A stretch of DNA of 5,827 nt from Thiomargarita sp. (GTDB lineage Bacteria; Pseudomonadota; Gammaproteobacteria; Beggiatoales; Beggiatoaceae), in contig DYNO01000026.1 in assembly GCA_020721025.1 (NCBI GenBank), positions 18,216 to 24,042 of the forward strand, read 5' to 3'. Below, piece by piece: positions 1 through 4,900 of the stretch (the stretch's first letter is position 1; each line of letters begins with the position of its first letter). The notes under the pieces were generated by a model, which searched no databases, was not told where the DNA came from, and saw only the letters and a program-made list of their open reading frames with translations. Made by a program: the position numbers and the translations under genes.

Positions 1-36
1 CAGAATAAAGTCAACAATATCTCTGAATAACTTATC

Positions 37-69
37 GCAACTGTTGCAAAGTTTGGATGAAACAGTTGC
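37..69. repeat. Inverted repeat upstream of arsR
   Basis: Nine-base arms GCAACTGTT (37-45) and AACAGTTGC (61-69) are perfect inverted copies separated by 15 bases. The left arm also sits in a smaller perfect palindrome, GCAAC-T-GTTGC (37-47). The right arm overlaps the putative -35 hexamer of the arsR promoter. It could be a second regulator site or a hairpin ending upstream transcription, but no clear T-run follows. Function is unknown; only the symmetry is observed. Confidence 0.4.
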
Positions 70-92
70 ACATCGTTTTGTTTTATTATAAT
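66..92 (+). promoter_or_regulatory. Putative sigma70 promoter of the ars operon
   Basis: A perfect -10 hexamer TATAAT lies at 87-92. A -35-like TTGCAC lies at 66-71, giving a 15-base spacer; reading the -10 as TAATAT at 89-94 gives the usual 17. Transcription would start near 99, about a dozen bases before the ATG at 111, so the leader would be very short. The -10 abuts the palindromic operator, the usual layout for repression by an ArsR protein. Confidence 0.55.
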
Positions 93-110
93 ATACGTTC
101 ATACGAATAT
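91..110. promoter_or_regulatory. ArsR-type operator (imperfect palindrome)
   Basis: The site has the form ATAT-n-CGT-n6-ACG-n-ATAT: both half-sites match as inverted copies, and only the centre and one base per arm break the symmetry. It overlaps the end of the -10 box and the expected transcription start, just before arsR. ArsR/SmtB repressors bind AT-rich interrupted dyads of about this length at their own promoters. Binding by the arsR product, released by As(III), is inferred from position and symmetry. Confidence 0.6.
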
Positions 111-500
111 ATGTATCAATCAATCTCTCCCTCCCAATTTTTTCAAGCTCTTGCCGATGAAACGCGACTGCGCTGTATGGTTTTACTGCAACAACATGGA
201 GAACTTTGCGTGTGCGAATTGACCTACGCGTTGGACGTGTCACAACCCAAGATTTCTCGACACTTAGCGCATTTGAAAGCGGCGGGCGTGGTGCGAGATC
301 GGCGGCAAGGGGTCTGGATATTTTACACCGTGCGTCCACAATTACCTGACTGGATGGCGACTATCATTCGTAACACAACTCAGCAGTTACGTGAACAATC
401 ACCATTTACTGAAGATAATCAACGCTTAAATCAGATGACTCAACGTCCCAACGAGCTCAACTGTGATACTTCATTGCTAATAATTAAGGAAAAATCATGA
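111..500 (+). CDS. arsR: ArsR-family arsenite-responsive repressor
   Basis: Winged-helix repressor of the ArsR/SmtB family, expected to sit on the ars operator and release it when As(III) or Sb(III) binds. From the ATG at 111 it has 129 residues. FFQALADETRLR (10-21) is the family opening. ELCVCEL carries Cys33 and Cys35, the arsenite-binding pair of the E. coli type. SQPKISRHLAHL (44-55) is the recognition helix, and DRRQGVWIFY (63-72) is the wing. The frame stays open back to an ATG at 57, but the promoter and operator lie between 57 and 111, and the family normally has only a few residues before the FFQALADE block, so 111 is preferred. Neither ATG has a convincing Shine-Dalgarno. The gene overlaps acr3 by ATGA. 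The E. coli third cysteine (CVCDLC) is Thr here. Confidence 0.93.
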   Translation: MYQSISPSQFFQALADETRLRCMVLLQQHGELCVCELTYALDVSQPKISRHLAHLKAAGVVRDRRQGVWIFYTVRPQLPDWMATIIRNTTQQLREQSPFTEDNQRLNQMTQRPNELNCDTSLLIIKEKS

Positions 501-1567
501 GTTTACAATGCGAAGCTACCGCTAAACAATTAAACGGCGATCCCTTGGGATTTTTTGGGCGTTATTTGAGCGTATGGGTTGCACTCTGTATTGCACTTGG
601 TATCGCGTTAGGTGCGACGTTACCGCAGCTTTTTGTCTGGATCAGTCACATTGAAATTGCACATATTAATCTGGTCGTCGCAGTATTAATCTGGGCAATG
701 ATTTATCCGATGATGGTCAATGTTGATTTTAACTCATTGAAACATATCGGAGAACGTCCCAAGGGCTTGATAATTACCTCCGTTACCAATTGGCTGATTA
801 AACCATTCACGATGGCAGGATTAGGATGGCTATTTTTTGAAATATTTTTCCGCGACCTCATCGACCCCGCCACCGCGAAAGAATACATTGCCGGCTTGAT
901 TTTATTGGGTGCAGCACCGTGTACCGCGATGGTTTTCGTGTGGAGTCAATTAACTCGTGGCGATGCGACTTATACCCTAGTACAAGTGTCATTAAACGAT
1001 GTCATCATGATTTTCGCCTACGCTCCGATAGTCGCCTTTCTGATGGGAATCAATAACGTACCTGTACCATGGCAAACATTGTTGCTTTCTGTCGTCCTCT
1101 ACGTGGTGATTCCCTTGGTGGTGGGATATTTCACTCGGATACAATTACTCAAACGCGGCGATGAACAACAAGTCACTGAATTTACAGAGCGTTTAAAACC
1201 TTGGACGATTTTGGGTCTGTTACTGACAGTTGTACTATTATTCGGCTTTCAAGGGCAAACGATTCTTAAACAACCGATTGTGATTCTTTTAATCGCAATT
1301 CCGTTGATTATTCAAAGCGTTGGTGTTGCAGCTTTCGCATATTTTTGGGCGTATCAGTGGCGCGTCCCCATTGAAATTGCAGCCCCAGTTGCCTTGATTG
1401 GCTCATCGAATTTTTTTGAATTGGCAGTGGCGGTGGCGATCAGTCTCTTTGGCTTGCAATCTGGCGCAGCATTGGCAACGGTTGTCGGTGTATTGGTCGA
1501 AGTTCCCGTGATGTTATTGGTGGTGTATGTCGTCAATCGGACACGGCATTGGTTTGCTTGGAAATAG
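497..1567 (+). CDS. acr3: Arsenite efflux permease, Acr3 family
   Basis: Inner-membrane carrier of the Acr3 (bile/arsenite/riboflavin transporter) family that exports As(III), probably by exchange with protons. The 356 residues form about ten hydrophobic segments. LLGAAPCTAMVFVWS holds Cys142, matching the conserved cysteine needed for transport in characterised Acr3 proteins. GSSNFFELAVAVAISLFG (302-319) and the Glu335 segment VLVEVPVML match the conserved late helices. Length is normal for bacterial Acr3, without the long loop of the yeast protein. It is translationally coupled to arsR (ATGA overlap) and should be induced with it. Such genes are often labelled arsB, but the sequence is Acr3, not the 12-helix ArsB family. 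Confidence 0.95.
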   Translation: MSLQCEATAKQLNGDPLGFFGRYLSVWVALCIALGIALGATLPQLFVWISHIEIAHINLVVAVLIWAMIYPMMVNVDFNSLKHIGERPKGLIITSVTNWLIKPFTMAGLGWLFFEIFFRDLIDPATAKEYIAGLILLGAAPCTAMVFVWSQLTRGDATYTLVQVSLNDVIMIFAYAPIVAFLMGINNVPVPWQTLLLSVVLYVVIPLVVGYFTRIQLLKRGDEQQVTEFTERLKPWTILGLLLTVVLLFGFQGQTILKQPIVILLIAIPLIIQSVGVAAFAYFWAYQWRVPIEIAAPVALIGSSNFFELAVAVAISLFGLQSGAALATVVGVLVEVPVMLLVVYVVNRTRHWFAWK

Positions 1568-1586
1568 TCTGAATCAGGATGTTTAA

Positions 1587-1910
1587 ATGGATGAAATTCT
1601 CAAAGAACTTCTAAATTCTGCCAATCTTCCTGATCGTGGAGAACTTACTAAAGCAGGTCGTGCGCTACAAAAACATGGTGAAAGAGCGGGTAGCCTATTT
1701 CCAAAACCACAAGGTAATCCACAAACAATTAATCGACAAGCAGCGGAATTAATAGAAACTATCCTGAAAAATTCCCAAAGTATCATGATTCAACGTTACC
1801 ATGCTCGTTTTGGTAATATTACTGAAATTTATGCACCCAATGGGCAAGGAATCCGTTACAATTCTCAAAATCATTTTATTGGATTTATTGAAAAAGGAAA
1901 CTTATCATGA
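1587..1910 (+). CDS. Stand-alone polymorphic-toxin-like C-terminal domain
   Basis: This is a 107-residue soluble protein with no signal peptide or membrane segment. Two blocks resemble, from memory of the families, the extreme C-termini of RHS and filamentous-haemagglutinin (CDI-type) toxins: ELTKAGRALQKHG (19-31) with FPKPQGNP following, then QRYHARFGNITEIYAPNGQ (69-87) running into GIRYNSQNHFIGFIE. Such domains normally end proteins of a thousand or more residues; here the carrier is absent and the gene has its own start with Shine-Dalgarno AGGA at 1576-1579. Conserved-looking polar residues (Lys22, Arg25, His30, Arg70, His72, Arg74) would suit a small nuclease, but the activity is unknown. 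It starts 19 bases after acr3 and overlaps the next gene by ATGA, the usual toxin-immunity arrangement. It could equally be a domesticated toxin-antitoxin component. Confidence 0.6.
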   Translation: MDEILKELLNSANLPDRGELTKAGRALQKHGERAGSLFPKPQGNPQTINRQAAELIETILKNSQSIMIQRYHARFGNITEIYAPNGQGIRYNSQNHFIGFIEKGNLS

Positions 1911-2119
1911 TGACAGTGACTATTGCCAGTGTGCCAGACCGCGAAAAATTGGTTGCCGAACTTTGGTATGAACAGGAATTATGGGGAGAGATTTCTCAAG
2001 ACACCGGTGAATTGGTACTTGAAATTTACCCAAATTCTACCTCGCGTTTCCGTCAACTCAAGTGTGAGGATTTAATTCACGCCATGCAACAAGCAGAAAA
2101 CAAGTTACTGGGCAAATGA
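1907..2119 (+). CDS. Small acidic protein, putative immunity partner
   Basis: This 70-residue acidic protein has no membrane segment. The pattern is a beta-rich first half (MMTVTIASVPDREKLVAELWYEQE to about residue 24, then WGEISQDTGELVLEIYP) followed by a C-terminal helix (LIHAMQQAENKLLGK). The size, acidity and ATGA overlap with the toxin-like gene suggest its cognate immunity or antitoxin protein; I do not recognise a characterised family. Shine-Dalgarno AGGA at 1895-1898 sits inside the upstream gene, eight bases before the first ATG. A second ATG directly follows at 1910, so the start could be one codon later. The gene certainly looks coding; the immunity role is inference from neighbourhood. 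Confidence 0.6.
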   Translation: MMTVTIASVPDREKLVAELWYEQELWGEISQDTGELVLEIYPNSTSRFRQLKCEDLIHAMQQAENKLLGK

Positions 2120-2149
2120 GGATAAATCTGAAAAGTAGTCGTTGCCGTT

Positions 2150-2188
2150 ATTCTGAAAATTCTAAAATTCTGGAAATTCTGATTCAGA
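2150..2188. repeat. Short ATTCT repeats and palindrome before the permease gene
   Basis: ATTCT recurs at 2150, 2159, 2167 and 2176, a period of 8-9 bases, and the array runs into the perfect palindrome TCTGA-T-TCAGA (2178-2188). This fills the only sizeable gap inside the operon (2120-2213), just before the permease ribosome binding site. It may be a binding site, an internal promoter region or simple AT-rich drift. Confidence 0.35.
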
Positions 2189-2213
2189 CAATTTATAAAT
2201 TAGGAGTTTCCTT

Positions 2214-3167
2214 ATGTTTGAACAACTTGCAGACTTCATTATTTATCAAATTCTTAACCTGTCGCCCCACAGCAAAATCGCCGAAACCGCGCACTTTTTT
2301 GTCATGGACGTGTCGAAAATCTTTGTTATGCTCGTCATCGTCGTCTATGTCATGGGCTTATTTCGCAGTGTGTTGCGACCAGAAACCGTGCGTGAATACC
2401 TGCGCGGACGTTCCAAAACCCTTGCACGCATCTTGGCAATCCTGTTGGGCGCGGTCACGCCGTTTTGTTCCTGCTCATCTGTGCCATTATTCATTGGCTT
2501 TGTCGAAGCGGGGATTCCGTTGGGAGTCACTTTTTCATTCCTCATCGCCAGCCCCATGATCAACGAAGTCGCCGTAGTGATGTTAATCGGTATTGTCGGA
2601 TGGCAACTCACGGCATTGTATGTTTTCTCAGGTTTAACCGTCGCTTACGTTGGAGGCGTGGTCATGGAACGCTTTCACCCGGAACGCTGGGTCGAACCCT
2701 ACGTGTGGAAAATTCAGATGGGAAAAATCGCCCAACTTCAAATAGATAACTCATGGCGCGGCAGACATCAATTCGCATGGCATGAAGTCAAAGATATTGT
2801 TGGACGTATTTGGCTATGGGTACTCATCGGCGTGGGTGTGGGGGCATTGTTTCACGGCTATTTCCCGCAACAATGGGTAGAAAGTTTGGCAGGCGAGAAC
2901 AGTTTTCTTTCCGTGCCGCTGGCTGTTTTAATCGGCGTTCCGTTATATTCCAGTGCGATAGGCGTGATTCCCCTTGCCGAAGCGATGTTGAACAAGGGCG
3001 TACCCGTTGGAACAACCTTAGCTTTGATGATGAGCATTGCCGCGATTTCGCTCCCGGAGTTATTAATTTTACGCAAAGTGATTCGTTGGCAAGGACTCGC
3101 CCTTTTTGTCGCTGTGTTAGCCGTTGCCATCACTTGTGTCGGTTGGCTATTTAATTTACTTTACTGA
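2214..3167 (+). CDS. DUF318/ArsP-type membrane permease
   Basis: Polytopic inner-membrane protein of the DUF318 permease family (PF03773), 317 residues. The signature is TPFCSCSSVPLFIGF (82-96) followed by EAGIPLGVTFSFLIASP and MINEVAVVML. A matching segment in the second half, GVPLYSSAIGVIPLAEAMLN (241-260) then KGVPVGTTLALMMS, shows the internal pseudo-symmetry of the family; a soluble linker lies near 155-195. Cys85 and Cys87 form a Cys-x-Cys at a membrane re-entry region. Family member ArsP exports trivalent organoarsenicals, and ars-operon context makes a metalloid or organoarsenical substrate likely here, but other members have unknown substrates, so no symbol is given. Shine-Dalgarno TAGGAG (2201-2206) is well placed. 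The mini-thioredoxin follows by eight bases, a pairing often seen for this family. Confidence 0.88.
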   Translation: MFEQLADFIIYQILNLSPHSKIAETAHFFVMDVSKIFVMLVIVVYVMGLFRSVLRPETVREYLRGRSKTLARILAILLGAVTPFCSCSSVPLFIGFVEAGIPLGVTFSFLIASPMINEVAVVMLIGIVGWQLTALYVFSGLTVAYVGGVVMERFHPERWVEPYVWKIQMGKIAQLQIDNSWRGRHQFAWHEVKDIVGRIWLWVLIGVGVGALFHGYFPQQWVESLAGENSFLSVPLAVLIGVPLYSSAIGVIPLAEAMLNKGVPVGTTLALMMSIAAISLPELLILRKVIRWQGLALFVAVLAVAITCVGWLFNLLY

Positions 3168-3175
3168 GAAATTTT

Positions 3176-3409
3176 ATGAAACATATCAAAGTATTGGGTT
3201 CAGGATGTGCCAATTGTAAAGCCACTTATGCCCGCATCGAAAAAGCTGCTCAAGATCAAGGTGTTGTGGTGGAAATGGAAAAAATTGAGGACATGGCGCA
3301 AATTATGGCTCATGGCGTAATGTCCACTCCCGCAGTAATTATTGATGACAAATTGGTACATGCTGGCGGAATTCCCGATAAACAGAAAATCGACAGTTGG
3401 TTCATCTAA
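3176..3409 (+). CDS. Mini-thioredoxin (redox-active disulfide protein 2 type)
   Basis: Cytoplasmic 77-residue thioredoxin-fold protein of the thioredoxin_3 / redox-active disulfide protein 2 family. GSGCANCK carries the active-site pair Cys11 and Cys14 at the start of the first helix; STPAVIIDDKLV (50-61) holds the cis-proline loop (Pro52) and following strand; GGIPDKQKIDSWF closes the fold. Length is typical. Sitting between the permease and arsC, it may recycle the ArsC disulfide, pass thiol-bound arsenic to the permease, or reduce the permease Cys-x-Cys. The sequence does not separate these. The ribosome binding site is weak (TGAGAA overlapping the permease stop), so it probably relies on translation of the upstream gene. 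Confidence 0.9.
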   Translation: MKHIKVLGSGCANCKATYARIEKAAQDQGVVVEMEKIEDMAQIMAHGVMSTPAVIIDDKLVHAGGIPDKQKIDSWFI

Positions 3410-3418
3410 GGAAATAAT

Positions 3419-3853
3419 ATGAAAAAACAAAAAGTTCTCTTCGTTTGCATTCACAACAGTGCGCGCAGTCAGATGGCGGAAGCATGGGTGAATCATTTGT
3501 GTGGTCATTGCATGGAAGCAGAAAGCGCAGGTTTAGAGCCGGGCGTGCTTAATCCGTTGGTTGTCAAGGCGATGCAAGAGGTCGGCATAGATATTTCGCA
3601 TAAACAGACCCGTGGCGTATTTGACATCGTGAAATCAGGACAGTTATTCAGCTACGTTATCACAGTTTGCGACGAAGCGAGTGCAGAAAGATGTCCCATT
3701 TTCGTCGGCATAACTCAACGATTACATTGGAGTTTTCCTGATCCTTCTGTACTCAGTGGCACGGAAGAGGAAAAAATGGTCGAAGTACGCAAAATTCGTG
3801 ATTTAATCAAGGTACAGATTGAGACGTGGTGCAATACGGTTTGTGCGGGATAA
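3419..3853 (+). CDS. arsC: Arsenate reductase, low-molecular-weight phosphatase fold
   Basis: Cytoplasmic enzyme that reduces As(V) to As(III) for export. The 144 residues begin with the P-loop VCIHNSARS (nucleophile Cys10, Arg16; C-x5-R). SAGLEPG (36-42) and VGIDISHKQTR (55-65) are family landmarks. VITVCDEASAERCP supplies Cys84 and Cys92, the likely relay pair corresponding to Cys82/Cys89 of the thioredoxin-coupled S. aureus pI258 enzyme. LHWSFPDPS contains the general acid Asp108. The adjacent thioredoxin-like gene fits thioredoxin-type recycling. Unusual: extra cysteines occur as C-G-H-C (28-31) and C-x3-C near the C-terminus (138, 142). AAGGA at 3408-3412 is the ribosome binding site. 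It is the last gene of the operon. Confidence 0.94.
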   Translation: MKKQKVLFVCIHNSARSQMAEAWVNHLCGHCMEAESAGLEPGVLNPLVVKAMQEVGIDISHKQTRGVFDIVKSGQLFSYVITVCDEASAERCPIFVGITQRLHWSFPDPSVLSGTEEEKMVEVRKIRDLIKVQIETWCNTVCAG

Positions 3854-3863
3854 TTGTGATAAA

Positions 3864-3899
3864 GTGGGTGACAATAAACTGTTGCCCACGTAGATTTTT
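3864..3899 (+). terminator. Rho-independent terminator of the ars operon
   Basis: A ten-base-pair stem, GTGGGTGACA (3864-3873) with TGTTGCCCAC (3880-3889) and a six-base loop, including two G-T pairs, is followed after five bases by TTTTT (3895-3899). It starts ten bases after the arsC stop. The outer G/C-rich half is strong; the short T-run and spacer make efficiency uncertain. Confidence 0.65.
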
Positions 3900-3914
3900 G
3901 CAAAGTTTAGGCTC

Positions 3915-3948
3915 ATTACCAAGTTCAACGTGGTAATATTTTGTTTTT
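3915..3948 (+). terminator. Near-perfect palindrome followed by T-rich tract
   Basis: ATTACCA (3915-3921) pairs with TGGTAAT (3931-3937); beyond one mismatch, GTT and AAC continue the pairing to a single central C, so ten of eleven arm positions match. A T-rich run (3938-3948) follows. It may be a backup terminator for the ars operon or one module of an interspersed palindromic repeat, since a second palindrome starts immediately after it. Confidence 0.45.
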
Positions 3949-3988
3949 CAAGCTCTGCTTGACGATTTTAACATCATGAAGCAGAGTT
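3948..3988. repeat. Nested palindromes, possible REP-like element
   Basis: TCAAGC-TCT-GCTTGA (3948-3962) is a tight hairpin with six-base arms. Its right part can instead pair downstream: AGCTCTGCTT (3951-3960) with AAGCAGAGTT (3979-3988), ten pairs with one G-T. These two alternative folds in non-coding DNA, next to another palindrome, resemble short interspersed palindromic repeats of Thiotrichales and cyanobacterial genomes. No second copy exists in this window, so the repeat status is a guess. Confidence 0.35.
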
Positions 3989-4002
3989 TCTCGGCAGGAA
4001 TT

Positions 4003-4043
4003 AAACCCAACTCAAAGATTTTTGATCTTCTGATGTTGGGCTT
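4003..4043 (-). terminator. Hairpin downstream of the minus-strand remnant
   Basis: CCCAAC (4006-4011) pairs with GTTGGG (4035-4040), enclosing TCA/TGA and AAGAT/ATCTT with two single-base bulges; the outer ends extend by A/T pairs. On the minus strand it lies 14 bases past the stop of the truncated gene and is followed by TTTAATT. This suits that gene's original terminator, with a short T-run. On the + strand only CTTT follows. Confidence 0.45.
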
Positions 4044-4056
4044 TGCAGTGAACATT

Positions 4057-4461
4057 TTATTTGCAAGTGGTTTTATTTTCACTACTTGTAATAATTAACC
4101 CGCTGTCATCAAATGTATCGACACGAATATCAGTACATGCTTGATTACCTACATTATACTGTTTAATTGGGGTGAGCATCATGCGTTGTTTCACACTGCC
4201 TAAATCTAAATCAAACGTGAAATTGCCAGAATGTTGCTGCATTTGTACACTGTAAACAGCAACTTGCGCTCCACTGAACGCAGAGACAATCGGTACTAAA
4301 ACGCAAGGAACACTGAATGAACCTGTCGCAGGCTTGTATTCAGCAGCACAACTGTCACTTGAGGCGGATGAAGTTGTTGTAACAGGAGTCGTTGGTACAG
4401 TTGGTGTTGTAGGCGTAGTGGGAGTTGTTGTTGAGTTACCGCCCTTCAGTGTGATTTCATA
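4057..4461 (-). pseudogene. 3' remnant of a gene with Thr/Pro-rich linker (5' end lost)
   Basis: The minus-strand frame is open for 134 codons from 4461 to the TAA at 4057-4059, but has no ATG, GTG or TTG before the internal ATG at 4242, and the frame is closed upstream by a TGA at 4464-4462 that belongs to the neighbouring repeat. Translation gives about ten residues (YEITLKGGNS), a linker of Thr-Thr-Pro repeats (roughly residues 11-29), a Ser/Ala-rich stretch, then a beta-rich domain with four cysteines, including YKPATGSFSVPCVLVPIV, FTFDLDLGS and DIRVDTFDDSGLII. Pro/Thr linkers of this type join domains of exported or surface proteins, so the parent was probably secreted; its family is not recognised. 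The break coincides with the start of the XRE repeat at 4462. Confidence 0.65.
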
Positions 4462-4855
4462 TCAGTGAAAAATTGAAACTTATTCGTCACATCAAACAAT
4501 GGTCACAAGAAGAAGTGGCGCATCGTTTGAATATTTCACCGAGCACTTATGGAAGTATGGAACGAGGAGAAACCAAATTATCATTGGAACGCTTGAAAGA
4601 ATTAGCAAAAGTTTTTGAGATGGATTTAGCACAACTCTTAGATTCTAGTGAGAAAAATATTTTTAACTTCGGAAGCATTGAGGGGGATCATTGTCAAAAT
4701 TGGTGCGATCATACACAATCAGAACAATTTATTGAATTAAAACATGAAGTGGAAAAATTACGTTTATTATTGCAAGAGCGGGAAAAAGAAGTTACCTATC
4801 TGAAGCGAATTATTGAATTATCACAAAATCAGAATCAAAAACCAAGTTAGATTGT
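4462..4855. repeat. Direct repeat copy 1 (XRE gene)
   Basis: This 394-base segment recurs at 5376-5769 at a constant offset of 914 with no insertion or deletion. A hand count finds about 20 substitutions (about 95% identity). The first 121 bases (4462-4582) are identical, and all differences fall after that. The repeat covers all but the first codons of the XRE gene plus five bases past its stop. Confidence 0.9.
4473..4850 (+). CDS. XRE-family regulator with coiled-coil tail, copy 1 (start lost)
   Basis: Predicted DNA-binding protein of 125 residues from a TTG at 4473. An XRE/Cro-type helix-turn-helix spans about 3-56 (WSQEEVAHRLNISPSTYGSM, then ERGETKLSLERL). A short linker with His73-Cys74-x3-Cys78-x-His80 follows, then a heptad-repeat helix of about 85-117 (L, V, L, L and I at core positions) likely to dimerise, and a polar tail. 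Compared with copy 2 it lacks MQVSE: similarity begins at 4462, the in-frame triplets upstream are TTT, CAT, ATC, and a TGA stands at 4452. The TTG has no Shine-Dalgarno and no promoter was found, so expression is doubtful, although the rest of the frame is intact with about nine residue changes from copy 2. Confidence 0.7.
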   Translation: MKLIRHIKQWSQEEVAHRLNISPSTYGSMERGETKLSLERLKELAKVFEMDLAQLLDSSEKNIFNFGSIEGDHCQNWCDHTQSEQFIELKHEVEKLRLLLQEREKEVTYLKRIIELSQNQNQKPS

Positions 4856-4900
4856 GAGTTATGTTTTAGACACGGATAGCATCATAATGAAAAAAATAAT

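Noticed and set aside
57..110. N-terminal extension of arsR from the ATG at 57
   Set aside because: The promoter and operator lie inside it and the extra residues do not match the ArsR family opening.
1354..1536. Minus-strand frames within acr3 and the permease
   Set aside because: They are antisense shadows of strongly supported membrane-protein genes, with compositions set by the opposite strand.
2150..2188. CRISPR array
   Set aside because: The ATTCT units are five bases long with 3-4 base gaps; there are no repeat-spacer units or cas genes anywhere in the window.
2116..2559. 147-codon + strand frame overlapping the permease start
   Set aside because: It overlaps the permease in another frame, its Ser/Cys-rich translation resembles no family, and the permease has the better ribosome binding site and clear family motifs.
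44..3908. 11-base direct repeat TTGCAAAGTTT at 44-54 and 3898-3908, bracketing the ars operon
   Set aside because: A few 11-base matches are expected by chance in a window of this size, and no transposase or terminal inverted repeats accompany them.
4057..4242. 61-residue minus-strand gene starting at the internal ATG
   Set aside because: The same frame stays open 73 codons further upstream with a coherent linker and domain, so this ATG is an internal methionine of a truncated gene.
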